From Archaeoglobus profundus DSM 5631 (GTDB lineage Archaea; Halobacteriota; Archaeoglobi; Archaeoglobales; Archaeoglobaceae), in assembly GCF_000025285.1 (NCBI RefSeq), contig NC_013741.1:1364001-1428000 (forward strand): a stretch of DNA of 64,000 nt, read 5' to 3'. Below the pieces are notes generated by a model, which was not told the DNA's origin, did no database searches, and saw nothing but the letters and a program-made list of their open reading frames with translations. Every line of letters begins with the position of its first letter. Position 1 is the first letter of the stretch. A program made the translations under genes and the position numbers. This document shows, one piece after another, positions 43,705 to 54,168 of this stretch.

Positions 43705-43923
43705 CTACAAGACATCCAAACAAGCTTTAATCGTTCTAAGCCAAGCATTCACACTCGCTCTAAGCTCGGCCAAGTCCTCAGCTTTAATCCTTATGATAAG
43801 CTTCCCGTCAATCAGATCGATCTGAGTTTCGGTTAAAACGTGCTTTTCTTCAACTTTTAAAGCCCTGTAAAGAATTTCAGCATCCGGCAATTCAAACACG
43901 AACTCAGCCTCCAATTTTATCAC
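43705..43923 (-). CDS. pcc1: KEOPS complex subunit Pcc1
   Basis: The 72-residue protein has the Pcc1 pattern: strand KLEAEFVFELPDAEILYRAL, strands, and helix LRASVNAWLRTIKACLDVL. KEOPS makes the t6A tRNA modification. It overlaps the Brix gene, as in many archaea. Confidence 0.85.
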   Translation of the reverse strand: MIKLEAEFVFELPDAEILYRALKVEEKHVLTETQIDLIDGKLIIRIKAEDLAELRASVNAWLRTIKACLDVL

Positions 43924-44377
43924 CCCTAATCCTCATCTTGAAAACCATAACGTCCTTAAAGTAGAACTCAAGCTCGATCCATCCATTCTTTCTACGGACG
44001 TAAACCCTTTTGGGCGTATCAATCTTTCTTGCCAACTTTAAACCAGCCTTGTCCTGTGGTAAAGCACCCAAAATCAAGGGATCGAAAGGAGCTTTACCTA
44101 TAAATATAACAGGACTGTCATCCATCTTAACCTTCTCAACATTGCTTACACTGAACCTTATTCTGAGTAATAGATTCCGATTTTTATCGTAGACTTCGAG
44201 AAAAGCGGGGTTACCCTTCACTTCCTTCAAAATAGCAAGCTTGTCATCGCACATTTCAAATAGATCATCCATACTCTTCTTACCCCTGTTTATGTAAGTC
44301 CAGTTCATGAATCTTGCAAGAGCTTTCGCCAAGCTTCTAGTCCTCCTGCTCGGCTTTCTTGAAGTTGTGAGCAACAC
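43904..44377 (-). CDS. Brix-domain ribosome biogenesis protein
   Basis: The 157-residue protein opens LLTTSRKPSRRTRSLAKALA, the Imp4/Brix signature binding pre-rRNA, and includes the later FIGKAPFDPLILG strand. It is the single-domain archaeal form. Confidence 0.88.
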   Translation of the reverse strand: MLLTTSRKPSRRTRSLAKALARFMNWTYINRGKKSMDDLFEMCDDKLAILKEVKGNPAFLEVYDKNRNLLLRIRFSVSNVEKVKMDDSPVIFIGKAPFDPLILGALPQDKAGLKLARKIDTPKRVYVRRKNGWIELEFYFKDVMVFKMRIRGDKIGG

Positions 44378-44398
44378 GACAAAAATACTTTGAGATGT

Positions 44399-47300
44399 TT
44401 ATTGATATTTCGATGAAATTCTCTTCAATATCATTTCGTGAAGTTTCCTCAAAACTTCCCTCCTATCTGCCATTAAAACTACATCCTCCCTTCCCGCAAG
44501 GTACATGTTCAAGGCGAAGGGACTCACCATTGGGAGCTCTAAGATCTCAACTTTTACCCTTCCATCGGCAACCCTTCTGAGATAATCTAAAGCATTCTCT
44601 ATGTCCATGTAATCCTCAACTATCTCCCTATATGTCTCTCTCAAAACGGGGAAGCTCGGATACTTCTTCTTGAGAAGTCTTAGGAGGTTATCGGCACTTA
44701 TCTGTTGTCTGTAAACGCTCTTCTCCTTTCCCATGTAGTTTCGGAGTATCATGAAACTTCTAACAGCCACATGCCTAAACCTTCTTCTGAGAAGTTCCGT
44801 TTTATCAAGCGATGCGATTAAATCTTCCCTGAAGTTTTCCAAGCTGAAGAGTGCTTTAATCTCATCCTCGCTGAGCTTGAAAGGTAATTTGAGCATGAAA
44901 CCGTTGTCCGTTAAGCTTATCCCAACATTGCATCTCCTTTCTCTTCCAATTCTGTAGGCAAAGACCCTCGAAATAGCATCGTTAGCTCTCCTACCAACTA
45001 AGGTGTGAAAAACGTGGTAGTAATACCCATCCTCACTAAAAATCTCAATCAGAAGTCTTTCATTCGTTGGGATCTTGCTGAACTCCTCCTGCTCGTAGAA
45101 GTAATTGTATATGGCTTTAGCGGACTTGTAATCCAAGTTGTAAATCTTCATCAAGTGCTCTATCACGAATTCTGGATTCTCAATATTTTTCTCTATGAAA
45201 CCCCTGAATTCCTGAATTCTCAAGGCTAAATCGTAGCTGAGAGGGAGTTGTTCGGAGAACCAGCTTGGAATTGTAGGCTTTACCCCCTCAACCTCCTCGA
45301 CGATTATGCTCATTCCTCTCGAATAAAGATACCTGAAAGTCCTACCAGCCAAGACAAAAACGTCACCCTCAACCAGCCTTTCCGCAAATTCTTCCTCAAC
45401 CTTCCCTATGAACTTACCATCCTTGGTAACAACGCTTATCGCAACCTCATCTGGAATCGTTCCGACGTTTAAATAGTAAATTGGTCTCAAAAGTCTGCTA
45501 CGCTTTCCAAATTCTTTTCCGTCAAACCAAATTTTCCCGTAAACTTTCTCCTCCTCAAGCTCGGAAAATCTACCGCTCAGATAATTCAAAACGTCCAAGA
45601 ATTCCTCCATAGTCAAATCTTTATAGGGATAAGCTCTCTTAACAAGTCTGAAAGCTTCATCAACCTTCCACTTTCTCTCCAAAGCCATTCCGATTATATG
45701 CTGACAGAGCACATCTAACGGCTTCTTGGGGATGTGAATTCTGTCTAACCTTCTACTCAAAGCTTCCCTAACCAAAACCGTGCATTCCACAAGATCGTCC
45801 TGATCGACCACAACAATTCTTCCAACACTTACATCTTCAAGCCTGTGCCCAGCCCTTCCTATTCTCTGCAAAGCCCTGTTTATGCTCTTCGGCGACCCTA
45901 TAAGGATGACAAGGTCTATGTATCCTATGTCAATCCCCAACTCAAGGCTCGTTGAACTATTCTTTGAAATGAATCCGTTCACGATGTAGTTTTCAGTCTC
46001 TGAATTTATTATCCCGTAAGCTTCTTCAAAGTCAATCTGCTCAATTCTTACAATCCTATCGAAGAAAATATCACCCCTTGCCAAATCGAGCAGATAGTCG
46101 ATTTCGTTTAGATTTCCAAATCTTTGATAATATTTAAGAAGTTTTATTAAATTTCTTCTTGAAATATTCTTTTTACCACTTTCCACCCTCACAGGGTTAT
46201 ATCCCAACTCCTTCTGAACTCTATATGTGCTTAAACCGAGTTTGCATCTTATATTCCTTAAAACTTTTCCTATGTTTGGAAAAACGTCCCTATTGCAGTA
46301 TCCATCTCCAACTCTGTATCCTCTGTATCTTATCACCCTGTAAGGTTTCAAAATTTTAAGGAACTTTCTAAGGTATTCTCCACCCAAAACCGTAACCGTA
46401 TAGCATTTACCTCTCTTTTTAATCTCTCTACCCCTAAAAATCTGAATTTCATCGTAATTTCTTACTCTAATTGAAGAAACGATACCGAAGTGTAGTAACA
46501 AATTTCTCAAACCTTCGGCGAAATTTTTGCTGAAAGTTGTAAAACTGGCTGAGTAAATCCTACCGTTTCGAACTTCAAAGTAACCATCACCATCGAAATA
46601 TCCAGACAGAAACTCGATCTTGTGTTCGTCTGGTAGCGTGTAGATTATCTCAGGAAAATCACCAAATTTCGACTTTTTGGACATACTACCAAGTAAACCT
46701 TTAAAAATTTCAAATAGAACGCAGAAGGACAGATCAAATCTGTAAAGGTGTCTGTCACGCCTTATCTTCACCTTCAAATCGAATTCTTCTTCTACGATCT
46801 TCGCATACTTCTCAAGCATTTCTAAATCGTTGGAGTAAAATCTGAGCGCTTTTGAAGTCCAAGAACCGTCAGATAACCAAAATCCCAAGAGTCTCGCCAT
46901 CGCTTTTGTAAACTTCGTTGTCCTTATCTTGGCTTTATTCTTGTCACTCCTTATTGCTTCGATTGCGTTATCTTCAATTTCAACGTTAAAGATTTCACAG
47001 AGCTTCTTAAGAACTTCAAATCTTATCGGATACTCACCTCTAAGGCTCTTTGCAAGCTGACTTGCACTAACACCAAGAATTTTGGCAGTCTTCTTTAAAC
47101 CAAACGACTTTGCAAGAGTTCTAAGTTTGTCGAGGAAATCCCTTCTAAGTTCGATATAAGCGTTGTTAGGTAGGTAGTTCAAAATTGAGATTTCTTTTGC
47201 TTCCAATCTGATTTTTCTAACCACAGCCACAAAATCTCCAACTTTAAAGTCCTTAGCTTCTTTCCAAACCAGTCCGTTATCTAAAGTTAGAAATCTGTGT

Positions 47301-48511
47301 TCTGGGGTGCACTCTATTTCAAAGCCAAGTTTTGTCCTTATCCTGTATCCCTTACGACATTCAACTTTCAAAGGTTCTTTGAAGTTTACCAATGTAGTTC
47401 TAAAGTCCTTTAATCCCAAAATTTTTTCGTTTTTTAGATTTTTAATATCGACGAACCCTCTCTCCGTGACGATCTTCGTATTTGGTGCAACGCAAACAAC
47501 TGCTCTAAGCTTTCCTTTCTTTAATTCCTCTTCCACTTCAAGTCTGACCTCTCTCGAGAGTGAGCTGTGGTGAGCTTTTATCGGATAGTCTGGTAAAAGC
47601 TTCTTCAAGTGATAGACAACTCTTTCAGTGGCACTTCGAGTGTTTGTGAATATCAGAGCAGTCCTGCACTTTTTAATCATCTCTGCAATTGTTTTGTAGA
47701 GCTTTTCGCTTATCTCTTCAGCGGAAGTAGCGAAGAAGTCCTCTATCGGAGAGATTACTTTGATATCCATCTTTTTCTCGAACGTTACATCCGCAACTAT
47801 ACAGTCCCTTTCCCTTCCATTCTCATACCCAACCAAAAACCTCGCAACTTCATCCAGCGGATGAATCGTAGCTGATAGACCTATTCTTACCATCCTTCCC
47901 TCTTGAAGTTCTTCAAGTCTTTCTATGGAAAGTGTGAGATGCGTTCCTCTCTTGTTCTCTGCTAAAGCATGAATTTCGTCAACTATGAGATATCTAACCC
48001 CTTTGAGGTACTGAGAGAATTTCGGAGTTGAAAGAACTATTGCTAAAGTTTCGGGAGTTGTTATGAGTATGTGCGGCGGTTTTCTAAGCTGTTTAGCTCT
48101 TTCTTCGGGAGTAGTATCTCCAGTTCTCACTGCAATTCTTATCTCCTGCAAATCAACTCCCTTCTCTTTTGCAAGCTCGTATATTTCCTTAAGAGGTACC
48201 TCCAAGTTCCTCCTTATGTCGTTGTTCAAAGCCCTTAGTGGGGACACATAGACAGCGTAAACTGCATCCTCAAGCTTCCCCTTTTCAGCCAAACTCACAA
48301 GATCGCTTATTATTGGGAGAAAACCGGCTAAAGTTTTCCCGCTTCCAGTTGGAGACGTCACCAAGACGTTCTTCCCCTCCAGAGCGGGGACTATCGAATA
48401 CCTCTGCGGTGGTGTAAATGTCTTAAACCTTCTTTTGAACCACTCGGCTACTATCCAGTTTAACCTCGACAAAATCTCATCGTCGCTGTAAGCTCTGCCT
48501 TTGACAATCAT
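44399..48511 (-). CDS. lhr: Lhr-type helicase precursor with intein
   Basis: The 1,370-residue precursor has Walker A SPTGSGKT (near residue 53), the DEIH box VDEIHA (178-181), GLSATIHP and, after the intein, SSTSLELGIDIG and QRIGRAGHR. Removing the 512-residue intein leaves 858 residues, normal for Lhr-core. Lhr is a 3'-5' superfamily 2 helicase in DNA repair. ATG 48511 is preferred over an upstream TTG at 48529. The intein lies immediately before motif V-like SSTSLELGID, a conserved functional site. Confidence 0.93.
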   Translation of the reverse strand: MIVKGRAYSDDEILSRLNWIVAEWFKRRFKTFTPPQRYSIVPALEGKNVLVTSPTGSGKTLAGFLPIISDLVSLAEKGKLEDAVYAVYVSPLRALNNDIRRNLEVPLKEIYELAKEKGVDLQEIRIAVRTGDTTPEERAKQLRKPPHILITTPETLAIVLSTPKFSQYLKGVRYLIVDEIHALAENKRGTHLTLSIERLEELQEGRMVRIGLSATIHPLDEVARFLVGYENGRERDCIVADVTFEKKMDIKVISPIEDFFATSAEEISEKLYKTIAEMIKKCRTALIFTNTRSATERVVYHLKKLLPDYPIKAHHSSLSREVRLEVEEELKKGKLRAVVCVAPNTKIVTERGFVDIKNLKNEKILGLKDFRTTLVNFKEPLKVECRKGYRIRTKLGFEIECTPEHRFLTLDNGLVWKEAKDFKVGDFVAVVRKIRLEAKEISILNYLPNNAYIELRRDFLDKLRTLAKSFGLKKTAKILGVSASQLAKSLRGEYPIRFEVLKKLCEIFNVEIEDNAIEAIRSDKNKAKIRTTKFTKAMARLLGFWLSDGSWTSKALRFYSNDLEMLEKYAKIVEEEFDLKVKIRRDRHLYRFDLSFCVLFEIFKGLLGSMSKKSKFGDFPEIIYTLPDEHKIEFLSGYFDGDGYFEVRNGRIYSASFTTFSKNFAEGLRNLLLHFGIVSSIRVRNYDEIQIFRGREIKKRGKCYTVTVLGGEYLRKFLKILKPYRVIRYRGYRVGDGYCNRDVFPNIGKVLRNIRCKLGLSTYRVQKELGYNPVRVESGKKNISRRNLIKLLKYYQRFGNLNEIDYLLDLARGDIFFDRIVRIEQIDFEEAYGIINSETENYIVNGFISKNSSTSLELGIDIGYIDLVILIGSPKSINRALQRIGRAGHRLEDVSVGRIVVVDQDDLVECTVLVREALSRRLDRIHIPKKPLDVLCQHIIGMALERKWKVDEAFRLVKRAYPYKDLTMEEFLDVLNYLSGRFSELEEEKVYGKIWFDGKEFGKRSRLLRPIYYLNVGTIPDEVAISVVTKDGKFIGKVEEEFAERLVEGDVFVLAGRTFRYLYSRGMSIIVEEVEGVKPTIPSWFSEQLPLSYDLALRIQEFRGFIEKNIENPEFVIEHLMKIYNLDYKSAKAIYNYFYEQEEFSKIPTNERLLIEIFSEDGYYYHVFHTLVGRRANDAISRVFAYRIGRERRCNVGISLTDNGFMLKLPFKLSEDEIKALFSLENFREDLIASLDKTELLRRRFRHVAVRSFMILRNYMGKEKSVYRQQISADNLLRLLKKKYPSFPVLRETYREIVEDYMDIENALDYLRRVADGRVKVEILELPMVSPFALNMYLAGREDVVLMADRREVLRKLHEMILKRISSKYQ
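45959..47494 (-). other. Intein with LAGLIDADG endonuclease in lhr
   Basis: The 512-residue insert starts with Cys1 (CVAPNTKIVTERGF), has block B TPEHRF with H66, two LAGLIDADG-type motifs (LLGFWLSDG at 202-210 and LSGYFDGDG at 296-304) with catalytic Asp, and ends IVNGFISKN before extein Ser. HTH-like segments (KTAKILGVSASQLAKSL) lie between splicing and nuclease parts. The penultimate residue is Lys instead of the usual His. Splicing should join RAVV to SSTSLELG. Confidence 0.92.
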
Positions 48512-48543
48512 TTTTTGAGAAATATGCAATGGAGAATAAAAGC

Positions 48544-49149
48544 TTACCTGAGTAGGCTGAAAATCTTCCTAACCTTTCTAGCATCCAACTGTCCCGGAGC
48601 TACTGCCTTGCTTATCGAGCAATATATGAAAGGAGAGCCCAAAAAGCATGCAAATATTCGAGTCCAAGCGAAGTTTTCACCCATGAGAAATGCCACAACA
48701 TCATCGTATTCGCACAGCACTCTCGTAATAGTTAAAACATCCTCTTTACATCTACCCATCGTCGCAATTTTGAATATGTCTCCCCTCTTACCTTCTATCA
48801 AATCTCTGAGGTATTCGTAGTTCGGAGTTTCCTTGAAATTGTGGTACGACTCTATAACTTTGCACTTCATAGCTTTGAAATCTTCATCTCGCAGATCGCA
48901 CTCCAAATCGACGTAATCGGCATAGGCAGAATACCTCGAAAGCATTTCAATCCTTCTGCGTTCATCCCCCTTGTACATTCCACCTTCTTGAACTCTCCTG
49001 ATTGTAACGATTGTAGGCTTTTCAATGCCCAAAAGTTTTCTCTCATCTGGAAATACCGAAAACAAGTCTAACCTTAGTTCAATTATATCTGCAACGCTTG
49101 TGGCACTTACAACATCTGCAAAGCTTGTTGCAGATACTACTATCTTCAC
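48544..49149 (-). CDS. aroD: 3-dehydroquinate dehydratase, type I
   Basis: The 201-residue protein has IELRLDLF, TIRRVQEGG, the catalytic His in ESYHNFKETP and the Schiff-base Lys in DIFKIATMG. It converts dehydroquinate to dehydroshikimate. The N-terminus holds a near repeat VVSATSFAD/VVSATSVAD, unusual for the family. Confidence 0.9.
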   Translation of the reverse strand: MKIVVSATSFADVVSATSVADIIELRLDLFSVFPDERKLLGIEKPTIVTIRRVQEGGMYKGDERRRIEMLSRYSAYADYVDLECDLRDEDFKAMKCKVIESYHNFKETPNYEYLRDLIEGKRGDIFKIATMGRCKEDVLTITRVLCEYDDVVAFLMGENFAWTRIFACFLGSPFIYCSISKAVAPGQLDARKVRKIFSLLR

Positions 49150-49176
49150 GAAAGAATCTAAAATTATTTGCAGAAA

Positions 49177-49971
49177 TCACTTTTGGTTTCTTCTCTCTAT
49201 CTCATCAATTGCTTCCCTTGCAGATTCTTCGACATCTCCTCCCTCTTTCAAGAGCTCTTCAAGAAATTCTCTATCGCTTTCATCGCCTATATCTCCAAGT
49301 AACATCGCCACATCCTGCCTGATCCTTTCATCTTCGTGTTTTAGAAGTTCTCTCATCTTGTCTTTAACCTTCTTAACGATCTCTGGATTCTCCTTTGCCA
49401 GTTCTTCGATAGCGACCATAGCACCCAATCTTACCATGAAATCGTTGTAAGTTAGAAGATCCACAAGAACACTAGCATCTCCGTCCTTCTTAACTTCTCT
49501 AACAACATCTTCAGCACCGCCCTCCTTTAAAAGCTTTGCAAAGTACTCTTTTTTATCGTAACCCCTTTTTATCCACTCCAAAACCTCCTCTCTGCTTACC
49601 TTTCCAACAAGCTTGACCTTTCCTATAACCACTGTGGGTGTAGCCATGACATCGTATTCATCTGCAATTTCCGGGTAGTCTGTAACGTCTATTATCTCAA
49701 TCTTCTTTATGGGTAGAGAGCATATGTCTTCAACGACGTGAGGGCAGACTGGACAGAGCGGAGCTATGAAAATCTTTACCTCAGCATCAATATCTCCTCT
49801 GTCTTCAAGATTTTTTTTAAAGATCTTAAGAAACAGCTCCTTCTTCTTATCAACGTCGCCCAGTATCACGATTTCTCTGGAATTCCTTATAACAGTCTTA
49901 GGTCTCTCAGATTTCACTAGTTTGCCATTTGTAAGTCTGGCAAAATCTTCCGATGTTGTTTCTACTATCAT
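49177..49971 (-). CDS. Thioredoxin-fold protein fused to HEAT repeats
   Basis: The 264-residue protein has a first half with glutaredoxin/PDO-like fold: redox motif APLCPVCPHV (CPVC) and cis-Pro loop MATPTVVIG. The second half (about 160-264) has helical HEAT-like repeats (VRLGAMVAIEELAKE, IRQDVAMLLGDIGDE). It overlaps the next upstream gene by four bases. A redox protein with a protein-binding scaffold is inferred. Confidence 0.75.
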   Translation of the reverse strand: MIVETTSEDFARLTNGKLVKSERPKTVIRNSREIVILGDVDKKKELFLKIFKKNLEDRGDIDAEVKIFIAPLCPVCPHVVEDICSLPIKKIEIIDVTDYPEIADEYDVMATPTVVIGKVKLVGKVSREEVLEWIKRGYDKKEYFAKLLKEGGAEDVVREVKKDGDASVLVDLLTYNDFMVRLGAMVAIEELAKENPEIVKKVKDKMRELLKHEDERIRQDVAMLLGDIGDESDREFLEELLKEGGDVEESAREAIDEIERRNQK

Positions 49972-50804
49972 TCCTGATCGGTTGTTGCATCGTCGTTTAA
50001 AATTTCCTCTGGCAGTTCAACGTGGGGCTTTATCCACACACCCTTCCTTCCAACTATTGATCCCTCTACGACACAGCCCTCCTCCATGTAGACGTTATCC
50101 GCTGTGATTTTACCCAAAACAACACTACCTCTGACGAGGTAAACATCTCTACCTTCTATAATCCCGTGAACTCTGCTACCCTCTACGATAACGTTTCTTC
50201 CTCTAACGCTACCGTAAAGTTCGCTCTCTAGGATTTTTGCATCTCTACACCTAAGATTTCCCAAAACTCTACTACCATCTATTAAAACATCTTTCCTCGT
50301 CTTTATGTAATCGAGATCCACTTCTGAATTTTCTGGTATTTCCAAGGGGGATAAAAATTCTTCGGGTTCAAAAAGCTCCTCTATCTCCTCATACTTCCCC
50401 AATCTCAGCATGGCCAGAATGTAGAGGAAAATGAACATTACAATGGGCATGGGATCCTGAATTGTTATCAAACCCCTAGCCTCAAAACCGTTCTTTATCT
50501 TAACATTTCTACCTATCTCAAGATCACCGTAGACAGTTAACCTTCCCTCTATGCTCGTAAACTCACCTATGTACGCATCACCCTTGCTAATAACATCCCC
50601 CTTAACCGTACACCAAGCTCCCAATCTGACCTCTTCCTTTCCCAAAATATCTCCTTTAATCTCTGTTCTGTCTCCAACTATGACTTTTCGAGCTATTATA
50701 CCGTAACCCAGTCTTGAGTTGGCTCCTATTAATGCGTCTCCCTCAAGCACTATGCTCCTTTCATCGAACTTCGTATTTTTTGGTATCACGAGCTTCTCCA
50801 ACAT
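49968..50804 (-). CDS. Bactofilin/hexapeptide-like beta-helix protein
   Basis: The product is about 278 residues of short strand repeats with V/I and G periodicity (EIKGDILGKEEVRLGAW, GSVRGRNVIVEGSRVHGII) interrupted by a hydrophobic segment PIVMFIFLYILAML. It looks like a polymer-forming beta-helix anchored to the membrane. Function is unknown. The frame is open to a GTG at 50813. Confidence 0.7.
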   Translation of the reverse strand: MLEKLVIPKNTKFDERSIVLEGDALIGANSRLGYGIIARKVIVGDRTEIKGDILGKEEVRLGAWCTVKGDVISKGDAYIGEFTSIEGRLTVYGDLEIGRNVKIKNGFEARGLITIQDPMPIVMFIFLYILAMLRLGKYEEIEELFEPEEFLSPLEIPENSEVDLDYIKTRKDVLIDGSRVLGNLRCRDAKILESELYGSVRGRNVIVEGSRVHGIIEGRDVYLVRGSVVLGKITADNVYMEEGCVVEGSIVGRKGVWIKPHVELPEEILNDDATTDQE

Positions 50805-50805
50805 T

Positions 50806-52038
50806 TCAGGCACCGAACTTCTTCGCTTTGTTTATCAGGTCGAGTACTATATTGAACAAATCGTTTCCAGTCATTCTGTGAAGTCCACCTTTATAAGCTT
50901 TTAACTCTGAAAACTCCTCAACATCATCAGTCCTAACATCTCTGTAAACGATCGTTACTGGGACTGGGTCCGCCGTATGATCCCTAACGTTTATTGGTGT
51001 CGAGTGATCTGCTGTAACTACCAAACAGACTTCCGAAAAGTCTAAACTCAACAGAGGTTCTATAGCCTCATCAATCTTCTCTATGAAGGCCTTCTTGCCC
51101 TCAAAATCCCCGTCATGCCCGTACTCGTCTGTAGCTTTTATATGCAGTAGAACGAAATCGTACCTCTCAAGTGCCTTCAAGCTTGCCTCAACCTTCGCGT
51201 TCAAATCGGTATCCTTCCCTCCAGTTGCGCCCTTGACATCGAGAACTTCACCGCCTAAGAGCCTTACAACACCCTTTATCAAGGCAGTTCCCGATACACA
51301 TGCCAGTTTCATTCCGTATCTATCTTCAAATTTTGGCAGATGTGGAACCTTCCCAGCGCCTCTGAGTAGGAGCACGTTTGCTTTCGGAAGACCTTTTTTC
51401 TCCCTCTCTAAATTGAGGGGATGACTGTCCAGAATTTCGTGCGACCTCTGAACGAAGTAGTTCACAACTTCAGCCGTCCTTCTAGCTTTTTCATCGTCTT
51501 CGAGTGGAACACACCTCTTTACCTTCTCACCAACCTTTTTAGGATCTACATCGCTGACCTTATCCGATAGATCATCTCTGAAAACTACGGCACCTCTGTG
51601 TCCGGATCCCCTCTTGAAAACGAATTCGACTCCAAATTCACTTAAGTCAACACCTTCATTAATGGCTTTAACCAATTCATCAGTCTCACTAATTCTGCCA
51701 GCCCTCCTATCAACTACGATTTTATCGAAAACACTACCTTCTCCTTCAACAGTTCCAAAGTTTACTCTAAAAGCCACATCACCCTCCTTAAGCTCTATAC
51801 CAACTCCAGCAGCCTCGATTGGTCCTCTACCCGTATAACATTTAAAAGGATCGTAACCCAGTAAAGCTAAGTGGGCCGTATCGCTTCCCGGTCTTACACC
51901 GGGCTTTATCGTGTCCATTATGCCATTTATACCCATCTTAGCCAACTTGTTTAAGTTTGGCTTTTTTGCAGAAGAGAGAGGCGTTACATTTCCCCTATCA
52001 CCAGCGCCATCTATTATAACCATGAGAACTTTGGGCAT
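50806..52038 (-). CDS. apgM: Cofactor-independent phosphoglycerate mutase, archaeal type
   Basis: The 410-residue protein begins VLMVIIDGAGDRG (metal-binding Asp), has PGSDTAHLALLGYDP and GPIEAAGVGI, and late ATDEYGHDGD and VTADHSTP. These are ApgM motifs of the alkaline phosphatase fold. It interconverts 3- and 2-phosphoglycerate. Confidence 0.94.
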   Translation of the reverse strand: MPKVLMVIIDGAGDRGNVTPLSSAKKPNLNKLAKMGINGIMDTIKPGVRPGSDTAHLALLGYDPFKCYTGRGPIEAAGVGIELKEGDVAFRVNFGTVEGEGSVFDKIVVDRRAGRISETDELVKAINEGVDLSEFGVEFVFKRGSGHRGAVVFRDDLSDKVSDVDPKKVGEKVKRCVPLEDDEKARRTAEVVNYFVQRSHEILDSHPLNLEREKKGLPKANVLLLRGAGKVPHLPKFEDRYGMKLACVSGTALIKGVVRLLGGEVLDVKGATGGKDTDLNAKVEASLKALERYDFVLLHIKATDEYGHDGDFEGKKAFIEKIDEAIEPLLSLDFSEVCLVVTADHSTPINVRDHTADPVPVTIVYRDVRTDDVEEFSELKAYKGGLHRMTGNDLFNIVLDLINKAKKFGA

Positions 52039-52046
52039 GAAACCAG

Positions 52047-53042
52047 TTAAATGGGATATTTAAAAAGCTTCCTTAAATCGTGAGCTATGTAATCCAATAT
52101 GCTACCGCTCGCTTTGAGAAGTTCGAGATGATCCACAACATCTCTGAATACACCTCCGTTCAAGCCATTTGCAATTATGCAAGCTCCTTCAGCCGAAGCT
52201 TTTACACTGGAAAGTTTGAAACACTTAAACCCGGTATAATCCACGAATTCATCGTAGTATAGATCGAAGAATCTTCCAGAGACAACAATCTGGCAACATT
52301 TGCCAATCGAAACCTCCATAACCTTTATACCTTTTACTATGTATTCAAACATCCAACGTAAAGCTTCATCAGGGATTTCATCTATCTCGCACTTTAAAAA
52401 ATCCTTAAAACCTCCCCTAAACACCATTTCCTTTGGATAATCCTTTAAGAGTGCTACTACCTCCAAGTCCAAAGCTCCAGATGAAGAAAATGAAGGAAAA
52501 CCTGAAGTTCCACCCAAACCATCGACAATCTTACCGTCCTTAACTGCGATGAAAGAATTGAATCCGTATCCCGCTTCTACAAGCACAAAATTCTGATCCG
52601 TAAAGTTGATACCCATCTCTTTTAGCCTTACCAATGCCAAGGCAACTGAACAGACCTTGTCGCTCGTTCCCATGTCTATCTTGTTCAGCTTTCTGTAAGC
52701 TGGAACTGTCGGTAGAAGCTTTACCGATGGTATCGTATATGATATTTCACCTAAGTATTTTCTAAGAGCTTCTATCAGCAGTCTAACGCCCATAATAGGT
52801 CTATCAAAGCTTAAAGTTAGAAGTGTAAGTACTCTATCATTAAGCTCGGACAGCCTCTTAACTGGAAGTCCGTATCCAAATCCACAGGCAATAGCTTGAG
52901 GAGAATGGTCTCTCAGAAATCTTATAATCTCATTGATTTCATCCTTCAGATCCTCTATGAAGATGTAATCGATAATCCTGCCATCTTCTGAAATCATTAC
53001 ACAAGAGTCCTTTGTTCCTACATCGATGCCTGCCGTTATCAT
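52047..53042 (-). CDS. DUF1464-type predicted kinase (ASKHA fold)
   Basis: The 331-residue protein starts MITAGIDVGTKDSCVMI, an ASKHA phosphate loop, with later LVEAGYGFNSFIAVKDGKIV. It fits the archaeal DUF1464 family, called butyrate kinase-like by homology only. The frame is open to 53096 but that part is antisense to the tRNA-derived att, so ATG 53042 is the start. Confidence 0.75.
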   Translation of the reverse strand: MITAGIDVGTKDSCVMISEDGRIIDYIFIEDLKDEINEIIRFLRDHSPQAIACGFGYGLPVKRLSELNDRVLTLLTLSFDRPIMGVRLLIEALRKYLGEISYTIPSVKLLPTVPAYRKLNKIDMGTSDKVCSVALALVRLKEMGINFTDQNFVLVEAGYGFNSFIAVKDGKIVDGLGGTSGFPSFSSSGALDLEVVALLKDYPKEMVFRGGFKDFLKCEIDEIPDEALRWMFEYIVKGIKVMEVSIGKCCQIVVSGRFFDLYYDEFVDYTGFKCFKLSSVKASAEGACIIANGLNGGVFRDVVDHLELLKASGSILDYIAHDLRKLFKYPI

Positions 53043-53065
53043 GTTGACGATATGAATTGAAAGAA

Positions 53066-53956
<891 letters not shown>

Positions 53957-53961
53957 TGGGT

Positions 53962-54168
53962 ATGAATGATGGAGATTATTATGGAGAATGGTTGCATAGG
54001 GGATGTGGAGGCAATCTGATAATTCTAATTGATGCAGGTAAGAAAACAGTTGAAGGAAAAGAGATTGAAGGCTTGGTTTTCAAGCTGAAGTGCACTAAAT
54101 GTCCTTACGAGAGTGAGTTTGCTTTTCTTGGGTTTGAAGGTTTAGAAGAGGAGGGTGATGAAGAATGA
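53962..54168 (+). CDS. Zinc-ribbon protein of Element 2
   Basis: The product is about 68 residues with RGCGGNL and CTKCPYES, a two-part zinc ribbon, and an acidic end. ATG 53962 follows AGGTGATGGGT; two earlier starts are in frame. It overlaps the next gene by four bases. Confidence 0.65.
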   Translation: MNDGDYYGEWLHRGCGGNLIILIDAGKKTVEGKEIEGLVFKLKCTKCPYESEFAFLGFEGLEEEGDEE

